DNA of 44,405 bases from Cohnella sp. GbtcB17 (GCF_019091135.1 NZ_JAGXJW010000067.1:1-44405); one strand, 5' to 3'; numbered from the stretch's first letter, positions 32,399 to 41,420 are shown. Notes: a model not told the origin generated them from the letters alone. Made by a program: numbers and translations.

Positions 32399-33568
32399 AT
32401 GGTAAAAAGGTCATTATTTACGAACGAGAGGCAGTTGGGGAGCGGGTTGTATAAAAAGGTAAACGGCAAAGCGGCGATCGGTGCCGCGTTTTTTTCGTTC
32501 GGGCTGCTGTTGGCCGGTTCGGCCACGGCGGCGGCGCCGGTGTCGGGCTCGGTCAGCCTGCCGGTCAAGGTCATCAACGGCGAAGCCTATGTCAAGGCGA
32601 CGTCCTTAACCGCCGCGCTCGGCGGCACGGGAGCCTACGACAAGGCAAGCCAGACGTATAAGTACACGCCTGCGGACGTGCCGTCCGTTATTAAGCAGGT
32701 CGCGCCGAGCGTCGTCGCCATCATCGGCAAGCCCGATGCGGCCGGCGGCCGGTTCGAGCTGGCGCACGGAACGGGCGTCATCATCAAGGAGGATGGGCTG
32801 ATCGTGACCAACGCCCACGTCGTGCAGGATATGACACGGATCGTCGTCGTCACTGCCGACGGCAAGGAGTACGAAGGCACGCGCAAGCAGATCGACGTCA
32901 CGAGCGATCTGGCGCTCGTACAGATTAAGGCGAGCGGTCTCAAGCCCGCGAAGTTTGCGGCTTCTCCGCTCAAGGTCACAGTCGGCGAGCCTGCGATCGC
33001 GATCGGCACTCCGGTGTCGTTCTCGCTGCGCAATACGGCTACGGTCGGCGTCGTCAGCGGGCTCAACCGGTCGATCTCCGACGACTATAACCTGCTGCAG
33101 ACGGACGCGGTCATCAATCCGGGCAACAGCGGCGGGCCGCTCGTCAACATGAAGGGCGAGGTCGTCGGCATCAACTCGATGAAGCTCGAGGACGTCGATA
33201 TCGACAGCATGGGCTTCGCCATTCCGGCGGACACGGTGCAGTACGTGCTGAACCAGTTCGCCAAGTACGGCAAAGTCATGCGCCCTTCCCTCGGCCTGGA
33301 GCTTGAGGAGAGCTGGTCCGCCGTCGTCGGCCTGCCGACCGAGGAGCCGATGACCGTCACGTCGGTCGTCTCCGCGGAGGCGCAGGCTGCAGGCTTCAAG
33401 GTTGGCGACCAGATTTACGCGGTCGGAGGCAAGCAGATCGCCACGCTCGTCGAGCTTAGCGAGCTGCTCAAGTCTTATTTGCCGGGCGGCAAGATTGCCG
33501 TCACGGTACTGGCTGACGGAGATCTCGTGTCCCGTCAAGTCGTTTTGTCCAAGAGTTTGTCTCAATAA
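32399..33568 (+). CDS. Secreted HtrA/S1C-type serine protease with stalk and PDZ domains
   Basis: About 389 residues: a hydrophobic signal segment (about 25-46), then a short copper-amine-oxidase-like stalk motif (VKVINGEAYVKATSLTAALGG). A trypsin-fold domain follows, with His140 (TNAHVV), Asp170 (TSDLALVQI) and Ser244 (NPGNSGGPL), and a PDZ domain (about 305-385) that probably senses misfolded partners. It acts outside the membrane. The start is uncertain: ATG 32399 has a poor ribosome site, ATG 32354 lies upstream, and TTG 32447 follows GGGGAG and would also give a signal peptide. The gene for a larger stalk-domain protein starts 19 bp downstream. Confidence 0.88.
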   Translation: MVKRSLFTNERQLGSGLYKKVNGKAAIGAAFFSFGLLLAGSATAAAPVSGSVSLPVKVINGEAYVKATSLTAALGGTGAYDKASQTYKYTPADVPSVIKQVAPSVVAIIGKPDAAGGRFELAHGTGVIIKEDGLIVTNAHVVQDMTRIVVVTADGKEYEGTRKQIDVTSDLALVQIKASGLKPAKFAASPLKVTVGEPAIAIGTPVSFSLRNTATVGVVSGLNRSISDDYNLLQTDAVINPGNSGGPLVNMKGEVVGINSMKLEDVDIDSMGFAIPADTVQYVLNQFAKYGKVMRPSLGLELEESWSAVVGLPTEEPMTVTSVVSAEAQAAGFKVGDQIYAVGGKQIATLVELSELLKSYLPGGKIAVTVLADGDLVSRQVVLSKSLSQ

Positions 33569-33587
33569 AAAGGAGCTAGATGAACTA

Positions 33588-35498
33588 ATGTCCAATTCGA
33601 GGACCGTCTTTTCCCCTAAAATGTTCTTGTCTTTCCTGCTCGTCCTGGCGCTCGCCATCTCCTCCGGAACGGCAGCGTTCGCTGCTTCGACCGCAGCGGC
33701 CGCGACGACGCAAGTCGTCATCAAGCTGAAGCTGGGCAGCGGTCAGATGACAGTAGACGGCGTTGCTGCGACCGTGCAGCCGCCATTTCAGCAAAAAGGC
33801 GTCACCTTTATTCCGCTCAGCGTGCTCACCAAAGGAATCGGCGCGCAGTTGCAGCTGACCGACAACAAAAAGATGACGCTGACGCACAGCGCGAGCCTGA
33901 AGGTCGTCATGGCTACCGGCAGCAAGACCGCCTACGTCAACGGCGTTCAAAAGGCGCTGCCCGCAGCGCCGGTCGCCGTCAAAGGCGTCATGATGGTGCC
34001 GCTGCGCGCAGCCGAGCTGCTTGGCGCCAAGGTCGCGTTCACGGCGTCGACCAAAGAGATCGTCATCAAAGGTACGCGCGCCGCCGCAGGCGGCGGCAAG
34101 GGGACGATCGACACCGACGCAGGCAAGTCCAAGATCGGCGACAGCTATTTCAAGTGGTCGATGAACTACCCGACGGGGCTGGCGCAGAATTATCAGACGG
34201 GCACCGGCGACTTCATTTCCTTCCAGGACGTGAAGAAAAACTATTATTTGTCCATTTCCGTCGAAGAAGCGAAGGAAGTGCTCACCGCGAAGGAGCAGCG
34301 CGAATACCTCGAAGGTTACATCGACGACGAGACGGTGCTGAACGTCAAGGAAATCACGCTGCCGTCGGGCAAATTCCAGACGATGGTGACCAAAAGTTCC
34401 GACGGATTTTATTACGAATACAGAGCCATTCAAGCGAATGACCGATTCTACATTCTCATGTTCGGCAAGTCGGCGAAGGCCGCTTCCGAGCTGACGGCCA
34501 ACAAGCCGCTGCTGGATAGCTTCGCGCCCCAGTTCGATGCCAAAAACGCAGCGCTGAAGGATCTCAGCAAAGTCAAAGACGGCGTCGTCACTTACAAGGA
34601 CGCAGACTATGGCCTCACGATCCAGCTTCCTCCGGAGTGGGAAGAGGGCTACGAGGACGGCATCAGTTACTATAATGGCGATGATTCGATTACGTTCGAC
34701 ATCACCTCGCTTAAGGCGGGAGATACGCTGGATGCGTGGGTGAAGCGCCAGATCGGGGCGGTCGACAATCGCCTGACCGACAAGTATAAGGAGCCGGCGG
34801 TCGTATCGGATATTATCTGGAACGGCATTCCTGCGAAGCTTGTGAAGTTCTCCTTAACGCAGGACGGCACAACGTGGGTGGATCACTACGAAATTTTTGC
34901 AGTCAAGGGCGCTTACAAGTATGATACGGGGTACACATACGAAAGAGATGGCGGATCGAATCAAGCCGACATTCTCGACATGCTTCAAAAGAGCATGAAG
35001 GTCGACTTCGCCAAAGTCGAGAAAACCTTCGGTCAAGTGCCGGATGCCGACGATGATATCGATCAGAACAATACTGTAACGAAAACCAGCAAAAAATTCG
35101 GCTACAGCATTACTGTCCCGGAAGATTGGACTCAAGCCGGAATGGACATGGAACGAGATACAGTCACGTTCGATGATGCGGGATTTAACTTCGTTATCGT
35201 CATGGAAAAAGGCCCGACGATGCAGGGGTATCCGGAAATGATGGAAAAGGCGTATACGTCATCCGGGATCTGGAAGGTCGACAGCCGGACGGACGAAACG
35301 TTCGCTGGGGAAAAGGCGGTCAAAATGACGCTCACGCCGATCGTTACTTCCAATACCGGCGGCAAAATTACCGCTTACCTGATAGAGAAAAACGGCGGCA
35401 TTTATCTCATTCAAGCCGCGATGAGCGACGCGAGCGCGACCGAATTCAACCTGAAGCGTATCGAAGAGGCGTTCAAATCGTTCAAATTCAACGATTGA
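33588..35498 (+). CDS. Secreted stalk-domain protein with three repeated C-terminal modules
   Basis: The 636-residue protein has a signal peptide (cleavage near AFA-AS) and a copper-amine-oxidase-N-like stalk domain (about 35-160, FIPLSVLTKGIGAQLQ...MVPLRAAELLGAKV). Three modules of 120-155 residues follow, each opening with a 'Y/F-x-hydrophobic-P-x-x-W'-like strand: YFKWSMNYPTGL, YGLTIQLPPEWEEG and FGYSITVPEDWTQAG. These modules look like PsbP/DUF1795-type folds and probably arose by duplication. AAGGAG lies 12 bases before the ATG. No catalytic motif is seen. Co-transcription with the preceding protease suggests a cell-surface or substrate-binding partner role (inference). Confidence 0.75.
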   Translation: MSNSRTVFSPKMFLSFLLVLALAISSGTAAFAASTAAAATTQVVIKLKLGSGQMTVDGVAATVQPPFQQKGVTFIPLSVLTKGIGAQLQLTDNKKMTLTHSASLKVVMATGSKTAYVNGVQKALPAAPVAVKGVMMVPLRAAELLGAKVAFTASTKEIVIKGTRAAAGGGKGTIDTDAGKSKIGDSYFKWSMNYPTGLAQNYQTGTGDFISFQDVKKNYYLSISVEEAKEVLTAKEQREYLEGYIDDETVLNVKEITLPSGKFQTMVTKSSDGFYYEYRAIQANDRFYILMFGKSAKAASELTANKPLLDSFAPQFDAKNAALKDLSKVKDGVVTYKDADYGLTIQLPPEWEEGYEDGISYYNGDDSITFDITSLKAGDTLDAWVKRQIGAVDNRLTDKYKEPAVVSDIIWNGIPAKLVKFSLTQDGTTWVDHYEIFAVKGAYKYDTGYTYERDGGSNQADILDMLQKSMKVDFAKVEKTFGQVPDADDDIDQNNTVTKTSKKFGYSITVPEDWTQAGMDMERDTVTFDDAGFNFVIVMEKGPTMQGYPEMMEKAYTSSGIWKVDSRTDETFAGEKAVKMTLTPIVTSNTGGKITAYLIEKNGGIYLIQAAMSDASATEFNLKRIEEAFKSFKFND

Positions 35499-35516
35499 TT
35501 GCCGACTAACGTACCG

Positions 35517-35557
35517 AGGCGGCCAACTCCCTTTATAACGGGGCTGGCCGCCTTTTT
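35517..35557 (+). terminator. Terminator after the stalk-domain gene
   Basis: A perfect 9-bp stem AGGCGGCCA/TGGCCGCCT with a 19-nt loop is followed by TTTTT. Confidence 0.85.
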
Positions 35558-35579
35558 GCGCGCCCGCCGCCATTTTCCT

Positions 35580-35608
35580 TTGGTCCGAGCGCCTCGCTTT
35601 GCTATACT
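35580..35608 (+). promoter_or_regulatory. Promoter of the U32 gene
   Basis: TTGGTC (35580-35585), a 17-bp spacer and TATACT (35603-35608). Confidence 0.6.
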
Positions 35609-35653
35609 GATAGAGAGAACGCCGCCTTGAGGCGGCATGGAGGTTAAGCATAC

Positions 35654-38173
35654 ATGAGCGATCAAGCCGCGGTGCGGCGTGAAGATATAGAGCTGTTGGC
35701 TCCCGCCGGAGACTGGGAATGCATGCGTGCGGCCGTCGCGAATGGCGCGGACGCGATCTTTTTCGGTGTGGAAAAATTTAATGCGCGGGCGCGCGCGAAC
35801 AACTTCAAGATGGACGAGCTGCCGGAGATCATGGCGTTCCTCCACAGGTACGGCGTCAAAGGCTTTCTCACGTTTAATATCCTCGTGTTCGAGGACGAGC
35901 TGAAAAACGCGCAGGAGCTCGTCGAAGCTTGCATCGACGCCGGCGTGGATGCGGTCATCGTGCAGGATCTCGGTCTCGTCAAGCTGATCCGCGAGATCTC
36001 GCCGGACTTCCCGATTCACGGCTCGACGCAAATGACGATCACCTCCCCGGAGGCGGTCGAGTTCACGAAGCCGTTCGGCATGGAGCGGGTCGTGCTCGGA
36101 CGCGAGAACAACCTGAAGCAAATTGCCAAGATCGGCGAGCAGGCGAAGCTGCCGATGGAGGTTTTTGTGCACGGCGCCTTGTGCGTCTCGTATTCGGGGC
36201 AGTGCCTGACGAGCGAGATGTGGGGCGGACGCTCCGCGAACCGCGGCGAATGCGCGCAAGCCTGCCGCCTGCCGTACGATCTGATGGTCGACGGCGAGCA
36301 CAAGCCGATGGGCAATATCGCCTATCTGCTGTCGCCCAAGGATCTGGCCGCCATCGACATCATGCCGGAGCTGATCGAAGCGGGCGTCACATCGTTCAAG
36401 ATCGAGGGCCGGCTCAAAAGCCCGGAGTACGTCGCCAACGTCGTGAGCAAGTACCGCAGCGCCATCGACAAACACTTCGCGGGACAGGATGCCAGGCCGT
36501 CGGCGGAGGAGATCCGCGAGCTGCAGCAGAGCTTCTCGCGCGGCTTTACGCACGGCTTCCTTGAGGGCACGAACAACAAGCAGCTCGTCGAGGGCACCTT
36601 TCCGAAAAGCCGGGGCGTGTATCTGGGCCGCGTAGAGCGGCTGACGCGCGACAGCGTCGTGTGCCTGCTCGAGGCGCCGCTCAAGCGCGGCGACGGTCTC
36701 GTCTTCGACGCCGGCGACCCGACGAAGAAGGAAGAGGGCGGACGCGTGTACGATCTGCGCCGCGGCAAGATCAAGATCGAGGGCGAGGTCGCGCAGGGCG
36801 GCGAGATCGAGATCGTGATGGGTCGCAATGACGTCGACCTGACCAAGCTCCACGTCGGCGACCGCATCTGGAAGACGAGCGATCCTGCGCTTGACCGCCG
36901 TCTCCGCACGACGTTCGAGACGGACAAGCCGTATCGCACGTTCCCGGTGTCCGTCACCGTCTCCGGCCGCGAAGGCGAGCCGCTCCGCACGATCTGGACC
37001 GACGCACAGAAAAATACGACCGTCGTCGTCCAGTCCGAGATGCCGCTCGAGCGCGCGATGAACCGGCCGCTAGGCCGCGAAGTGCTCGAGGAGCAGCTCG
37101 GCCGCCTCGGCGGCTCGCTGTATCATCTCGGCGAGCTGACCGTGTCGCTCGAAGGCGAGGTCATCGTGCCGAAGAGCGAGCTGAACCGCATCCGCCGCGA
37201 AGCGGTGCTGCAGCTCGAGCCGCTCCGCGACCGACCGCCGGTCTACGTCAAGCGCGATGTCGACGCCTACGGCGACGCGCCGCACCCGGCGCCGTCCGTG
37301 CTCGAGACCGGCGGCGGCCGGCTAACCGTCCTGTGTCGGACGCTCGAGCAGGTGCAGGCGGCCGTCGAGACCGACGCCGCGATAATTTACGCGGACTTCG
37401 AATTCATCAAGCAGTTTCCCGACGCGATCGCGGTCTGCCGAGCGGCGGGCAAGCCGATTGCGCTGGCGACGCCGCGTATCCACATGCCCGGCGAGAACGG
37501 CTACCACCGCAACATCCTGAAGCTGGCGCCGGACGCGGTACTCGTGCGCAATACGGGGGCGCTCTATTTTTACCTGAAGGAACGGATGGAAAATCCGGGC
37601 GCCAAGCACCCGACGCTCATCGGGGATTTCTCGCTGAACGTGGCGAATCACAAGACGGTCGAGCTGTTCCGCGAGGCGGGTCTCGACTGGGTGACGCCGT
37701 CCTACGACCTGAACGTCCAGCAGATGGTGGATATGCTGCGCCTGTCGGACACGTCGCGGCTCGAGCTCGTCATCCACCAGCATCTGCCGATGTTCCATAC
37801 GGAGCACTGCGTCTACTGCACGTTCATGAGCGAGGGCACGAACTTCACGAACTGCGGCCGTCCCTGCGAGGAATCCCGCGCGTCGCTGCGCGACCGGATC
37901 GGCTTCTCGCACCCCGTACGGGTGGACGAAGGCTGCCGCAACACGGTGTACAATGCGATCGAGCAGTCGGGCGCGGAGTACCTGACGACGTTCCAGGAGC
38001 TGGGCGTGCCGTCTTACCGGGTCGAATTCCTCGAAGAGGACGCCGCGAAGGTGCGCGAAGTGCTGTCGCTATATCGGGCGGCCATGCAGGGCCGGATCGG
38101 CGGCACCGAGGTGTGGAAGAAGCTGAAGGCGATCAACCAGCTCGGCGTGACGCGCGGGCAATTGGTTAAGTAA
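35654..38173 (+). CDS. U32-family protein, large RlhA-type with DUF3656-like region
   Basis: The 839-residue protein opens with ELLAPAGDWECMRAAVANGADAIFFG. It contains the U32 signature EVFVHGALCVSYSGQC with four cysteines (177, 184, 200, 204), which bind an iron-sulfur cluster in characterised relatives. A middle region resembles DUF3656. A second Cys-rich cluster (HCVYCTFMSEGTNFTNCGRPC) lies near residue 725. U32 proteins once called collagenase-like peptidases are now known for RNA hydroxylation: RlhA on 23S rRNA, TrhP on tRNA U34. Length and the DUF3656-like part favour the RlhA type; the substrate here is inferred only. Confidence 0.9.
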   Translation: MSDQAAVRREDIELLAPAGDWECMRAAVANGADAIFFGVEKFNARARANNFKMDELPEIMAFLHRYGVKGFLTFNILVFEDELKNAQELVEACIDAGVDAVIVQDLGLVKLIREISPDFPIHGSTQMTITSPEAVEFTKPFGMERVVLGRENNLKQIAKIGEQAKLPMEVFVHGALCVSYSGQCLTSEMWGGRSANRGECAQACRLPYDLMVDGEHKPMGNIAYLLSPKDLAAIDIMPELIEAGVTSFKIEGRLKSPEYVANVVSKYRSAIDKHFAGQDARPSAEEIRELQQSFSRGFTHGFLEGTNNKQLVEGTFPKSRGVYLGRVERLTRDSVVCLLEAPLKRGDGLVFDAGDPTKKEEGGRVYDLRRGKIKIEGEVAQGGEIEIVMGRNDVDLTKLHVGDRIWKTSDPALDRRLRTTFETDKPYRTFPVSVTVSGREGEPLRTIWTDAQKNTTVVVQSEMPLERAMNRPLGREVLEEQLGRLGGSLYHLGELTVSLEGEVIVPKSELNRIRREAVLQLEPLRDRPPVYVKRDVDAYGDAPHPAPSVLETGGGRLTVLCRTLEQVQAAVETDAAIIYADFEFIKQFPDAIAVCRAAGKPIALATPRIHMPGENGYHRNILKLAPDAVLVRNTGALYFYLKERMENPGAKHPTLIGDFSLNVANHKTVELFREAGLDWVTPSYDLNVQQMVDMLRLSDTSRLELVIHQHLPMFHTEHCVYCTFMSEGTNFTNCGRPCEESRASLRDRIGFSHPVRVDEGCRNTVYNAIEQSGAEYLTTFQELGVPSYRVEFLEEDAAKVREVLSLYRAAMQGRIGGTEVWKKLKAINQLGVTRGQLVK

Positions 38174-38185
38174 CACAGGCTAAGA

Positions 38186-38218
38186 AGCCGCTTCATCCTT
38201 TGGGATGGGCGGCTTTTC
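38186..38218 (+). terminator. Terminator after the U32 gene
   Basis: AGCCGC-TT-CATCC pairs with GGATG-G-GCGGCT (small internal loop) and runs into TTTT. No clear promoter could be placed in the remaining gap of about 190 bp before the next gene, apart from a TACAAT at 38369. Confidence 0.75.
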
Positions 38219-38410
38219 GGCTTCTTTTTGGCTTATTCGGCTTTTTCGACGTTATGCAGGCGGGCGCAGGATTTGACGCTTGTCGTTTTTTGACGTCCGA
38301 ACTGTTAGCGCCGAATCGATTTTACATTCCGTTAACCTGAAGCGCATCCAGACATGAGGTCCCATTGATACAATGTACGGACGACGTTGGAATCCAAGGA
38401 GGGACCTTTT

Positions 38411-39760
38411 ATGAAAATCGCGGTTGTAGGAGCGGGAATCGTAGGATTGACGACGGCGGCCGGATTCGCGGATTTGGGACACCAGGTCTATTGCTGCGAT
38501 ACGGACGGCGATAAAATAGAGCGAATCTCGGACGGCAGAATTCCCTATTGGGAGCCCGGTCTTGTCGAGCTGGTCAAGCGGGGGCAGGAGGCAGGACGGC
38601 TTGCTTTCGGCGCCGGCGCGTCGCCTGCCGTCGGCGAAGCCGAGGTGGTATTTCTCGCTGTCGGAACGCCTGCAACGGATGACGGGGAGATTCTGCTCGC
38701 CCAGCTATGGGAAGCTGCGGACCTGATCGGGCCGCGGACCGACGGAGCGCGCAGGTTGATCGCCGTTCACAGCACTGTGCCGGTGGGTACGGCCGAGCGG
38801 CTGGAAGCGCGTCTTCGGGCGAGACTGCCGTCGGAGTCAGGCGCCGACGTCGTGTCCGTGCCCGATTTTTTGCGTGAAGGCCATGCGGTGCGGGACTTCT
38901 TCGAGCCCCCGCGCGTCGTCGTCGGTTCGGCGACGCATGAGGCGGCCGAGTCGATGGATCGGCTGTACCGGAGGCTCTCCACGACCGTCGTTCATACGGA
39001 CCGCCGAAGCGCGGAGCTCGCTAAGCTCGCGTCCAATGCGGCGCTGGCGATCAAAATCTCCTTCGCCAACGAGATGGCGGCCCTCTCGGAGCAGACCGGC
39101 GCCGACTACCCGGATATCGCCCGCATCATGGGGCTGGATCCGCGCATCGGCCCGCACTTTCTGGGCGCCGGCCTTGGCTTCGGGGGCGCCTGCCTGCCGA
39201 AGGACGCGCGTGCGCTCGTCCGTCTGGCGAGCGAGGCCGGCGCGCCGCAGACAGTCGCTACGGCGGCCATCCGCGCCAACGCCGTTCTGCCGCAGCGCAT
39301 GGCGCGCAAGCTGGAGGCGGCGCTCAGCGGCCTGTCGCGGCGCCGCGTGGCGCTGCTCGGGCTCGCCTTCAAGCCCGGCACGTCCGAGCTGCGCGAGGCG
39401 CCGTCGCTGCGCCTGATCGCCGAGCTGAAGAAGCGTTATCCCGGCATCGCGCTGGCGGCCTACGACCCGGCCGTCGACGTCGGGATGAAGCGGCAGCTGC
39501 CCGCCGGAGTCGGGCTGTACGGCTCCGCCGAAGAGGCGCTGCGCGGCGCGGACGCCGCGATCGTCGTGACAGAATGGCCGGAGATTCGCAAAATATCGGC
39601 AGAAGACTACAAAAGCTGGATGAGCAGGCCTATAATATTAGATGGACGCAACTGCCTGGATGCGCACGCGCTGAACGCGCAAGGCGTCGTATGCATCGGA
39701 GTCGGGCGTCTGCCGGCCGCGCCGCAAGGAATTCCGGCGTATCAAGGACGGCACGCATAA
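38411..39760 (+). CDS. UDP-glucose/GDP-mannose dehydrogenase family protein
   Basis: The 449-residue enzyme has the Rossmann motif VVGAGIVGLTTA, the substrate/NAD segment FLAVGTPATDDGEILLAQLW, and the catalytic Cys261 in GAGLGFGGACLPKDA. The UDP-binding C-terminal domain includes GLAFKPGTSELREAPS. It oxidises a nucleotide sugar, most likely UDP-glucose to UDP-glucuronate (Ugd/TuaD type), since galU follows 21 bp later and makes UDP-glucose. GGAGGG precedes the ATG. The products feed surface polysaccharides or uronic-acid polymers. Confidence 0.93.
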   Translation: MKIAVVGAGIVGLTTAAGFADLGHQVYCCDTDGDKIERISDGRIPYWEPGLVELVKRGQEAGRLAFGAGASPAVGEAEVVFLAVGTPATDDGEILLAQLWEAADLIGPRTDGARRLIAVHSTVPVGTAERLEARLRARLPSESGADVVSVPDFLREGHAVRDFFEPPRVVVGSATHEAAESMDRLYRRLSTTVVHTDRRSAELAKLASNAALAIKISFANEMAALSEQTGADYPDIARIMGLDPRIGPHFLGAGLGFGGACLPKDARALVRLASEAGAPQTVATAAIRANAVLPQRMARKLEAALSGLSRRRVALLGLAFKPGTSELREAPSLRLIAELKKRYPGIALAAYDPAVDVGMKRQLPAGVGLYGSAEEALRGADAAIVVTEWPEIRKISAEDYKSWMSRPIILDGRNCLDAHALNAQGVVCIGVGRLPAAPQGIPAYQGRHA

Positions 39761-39781
39761 TATAGAGAGGATGCCTGTCTT

Positions 39782-40654
39782 ATGAAAGTCCGCAAGGCCA
39801 TTATTCCCGCAGCCGGTCTCGGCACCCGCTTTCTTCCCGCGCCGAAGGCGCTGCCCAAAGAGATGCTGCCGATTATCGACAAGCCCGGCATTCAATATAT
39901 CGTCGAAGAAGCCGTCGCCTCGGGCATCGAGGACATTATCATCGTGACCGGCAAGGGCAAGCGGGCCATCGAGGATCACTTCGACAGCTATTACGAGCTT
40001 GAGGAGAACCTGCGCCAAAAGGGCAAGCTCGACTTGCTGTCCGAGGTGCAGCGCGCTTCGGATCTGATCGATATTCATTATATTCGGCAAAAGGAAGCGA
40101 AGGGTCTCGGCCATGCGATCTGGTGCGCGCGCAACTTCATCGGCGACGAGCCGTTCGCCGTTCTGCTCGGGGACGATATCGTCCGCTCCGAGACACCGTG
40201 CCTGAAGCAAATGATGGACGTGTACGACAAGGTGGAGAGCAGCGTGCTGGCCGTCAAGCGCGTGCCCGAGGACGAGATCTCCCGCTACGGCATCGTCGAC
40301 CCGGCCGACGGGGCCGATCTGAGTCTGGACATCGTCCCGGTTCGCGGCGTCGTGGAGAAGCCTGCGGCGGAACGCGCACCCTCCAACATCGCGATCATGG
40401 GCCGATACATATTAACGCCGGCCATCTTCAACCTGCTTGAGACGCAGGACACCGGCGCGGGCGGCGAGATTCAGCTGACGGACGCGATCTTCCGTTTGCT
40501 GCAGCAGGAGTCGGTGTACGCGTACGCTTTCGAAGGCGATCGGTACGATACCGGCGAGAAGCTCGGGTACCTGAAGACCATCGTGGATTTTGCGCTCCAG
40601 CGTCCGGATCTGGGCGACGCGTTCAAGGCTTATTTGGAGAGCAAGCTTAAATAA
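39782..40654 (+). CDS. galU: UTP-glucose-1-phosphate uridylyltransferase
   Basis: The 290-residue enzyme makes UDP-glucose from UTP and glucose-1-phosphate. Motifs are AAGLGTRFLPAPKALPKEMLP (the usual Thr at position 21 is Pro), GLGHAIWCAR, VLLGDDIV, VEKP and GGEIQLTDAI. Length is standard. It is coupled with the upstream nucleotide-sugar dehydrogenase, so the pair forms a two-step route from glucose-1-phosphate to UDP-glucuronate. Confidence 0.95.
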   Translation: MKVRKAIIPAAGLGTRFLPAPKALPKEMLPIIDKPGIQYIVEEAVASGIEDIIIVTGKGKRAIEDHFDSYYELEENLRQKGKLDLLSEVQRASDLIDIHYIRQKEAKGLGHAIWCARNFIGDEPFAVLLGDDIVRSETPCLKQMMDVYDKVESSVLAVKRVPEDEISRYGIVDPADGADLSLDIVPVRGVVEKPAAERAPSNIAIMGRYILTPAIFNLLETQDTGAGGEIQLTDAIFRLLQQESVYAYAFEGDRYDTGEKLGYLKTIVDFALQRPDLGDAFKAYLESKLK

Positions 40655-40671
40655 CGTTGCGTGAAGCACAC

Positions 40672-40703
40672 GCCGCTATTCCTTCGGGGATGGCGGCTTT
40701 TTA
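40672..40703 (+). terminator. Terminator after galU
   Basis: GCCGCTATTCC pairs with GGGATGGCGGC (two G-U pairs) around a TTCG loop, followed by TTTTTATTTTT. Confidence 0.9.
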
Positions 40704-40730
40704 TTTTTCATTTTTTGGGAGGCGGTTCAA

Positions 40731-40961
40731 ATGGCAAGGGAGAAGAATGGCAACGCAGTGGAAATCGTTCAGGCTTTTATCGAAAAGCAAAGGAAGTCGG
40801 CGAGCGGACAACGGCTCGAGATGCTTCAGCGCGACCTGAGCGGTACGATCAAGCTTCTGACCGACATCTTGCTGCCCGTTTTTGGCACGCTCGACGGCTT
40901 TCATTTGGAGTATGAGATCGTTGGCACGAACGGCGTCAAACTCTACGCAGGTACAAATTGA
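40731..40961 (+). CDS. Small soluble protein of unknown function
   Basis: The 76-residue protein starts at ATG behind GGGAGGCGG. It is charged in its first half (helical, AREKNGNAVEIVQAFIEKQRKSASGQRLEMLQRDL), then LLTDILLPVFGTLDGFHLEYEIVGTNGVKLYAGTN. There are no signal peptide, Cys motifs or recognisable family. The good ribosome site and intact frame support a real gene. It stands alone between the galU terminator and the 51-bp repeats. Confidence 0.6.
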   Translation: MAREKNGNAVEIVQAFIEKQRKSASGQRLEMLQRDLSGTIKLLTDILLPVFGTLDGFHLEYEIVGTNGVKLYAGTN

Positions 40962-41030
40962 CTAGCAAAGGAAGTGAGCTATTAAGAGGGTGAGGGTAAA
41001 CATTGGTTGGTGGACGGGTGATGAGTAAGC

Positions 41031-41336
41031 GAGTTGTGCGGCGGTATCGCATAATTCGGCACTGTGGAGCATCGAAGGCATGAGTTGTGCGACGGCATCG
41101 CATAATTCGGCACTATGGGGCGGCAAAGGCACGAGTTGTGCGGCGGTGTCGCATAATTCGGCAATGTGTAGCGTCGAGGGCACGAGTTGTGCGGCGGTAT
41201 CGCATAATTCGGCAGCTTGGAGCGTCGAAGGCACGAGTTATACGACGGTATCGCATAATTCGGCAGCGTGGAGCGTCGAAGGCACGAGTTGTGCGGCGAA
41301 ATCGTATTACTCAGCCCCGGCTCGCGCGCTCCAGTA
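41031..41336 (+). repeat. 51-bp tandem repeat, six units, each with a stem-loop
   Basis: Units start at 41031, 41082, 41133, 41184, 41235 and 41286, exactly 51 bp apart. Each holds a 10-nt arm GAGTTGTGCG, a 7-nt loop and the arm CGCATAATTC, then about 24 bp of spacer (GGCAnnnTGGAGCGTCGAAGGCAC-like, in part variable). As plus-strand RNA the arms pair over all ten positions in units 1-4, with G-U wobbles. The last unit decays after about 30 bp, although its third pair changes from G-U to G-C. The gap 40962-41420 between the small gene and pcrB contains nothing else that I can identify. Confidence 0.92.
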
Positions 41337-41420
41337 TTTTGAGTATCGAAAACCCTGCCGTTCGCCTTCCTTCATGACCCGATTTCCTGTAGACTAGGGG
41401 TAAACGCCGTGGAGGAACGC

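Noticed and set aside
32960..33587. An in-frame upstream extension of the stalk-domain gene to about 33402
   Set aside because: It would overlap the protease gene out of frame and remove the signal peptide from the N-terminus; ATG 33588 has an AAGGAG site and a good signal sequence.
32606..34433. Long minus-strand frames across the HtrA-type protease and the stalk-domain gene
   Set aside because: They are antisense to genes with clear signal peptides and catalytic motifs, and no ribosome site or family motif supports them.
41080..41397. A repeat protein with 17-residue units (GTSCAAVSHNSA-like) read through the 51-bp repeats
   Set aside because: 51 is a multiple of three, so several frames stay open by arithmetic. 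There is no good ribosome site, and the conserved feature is the hairpin, not a codon pattern.
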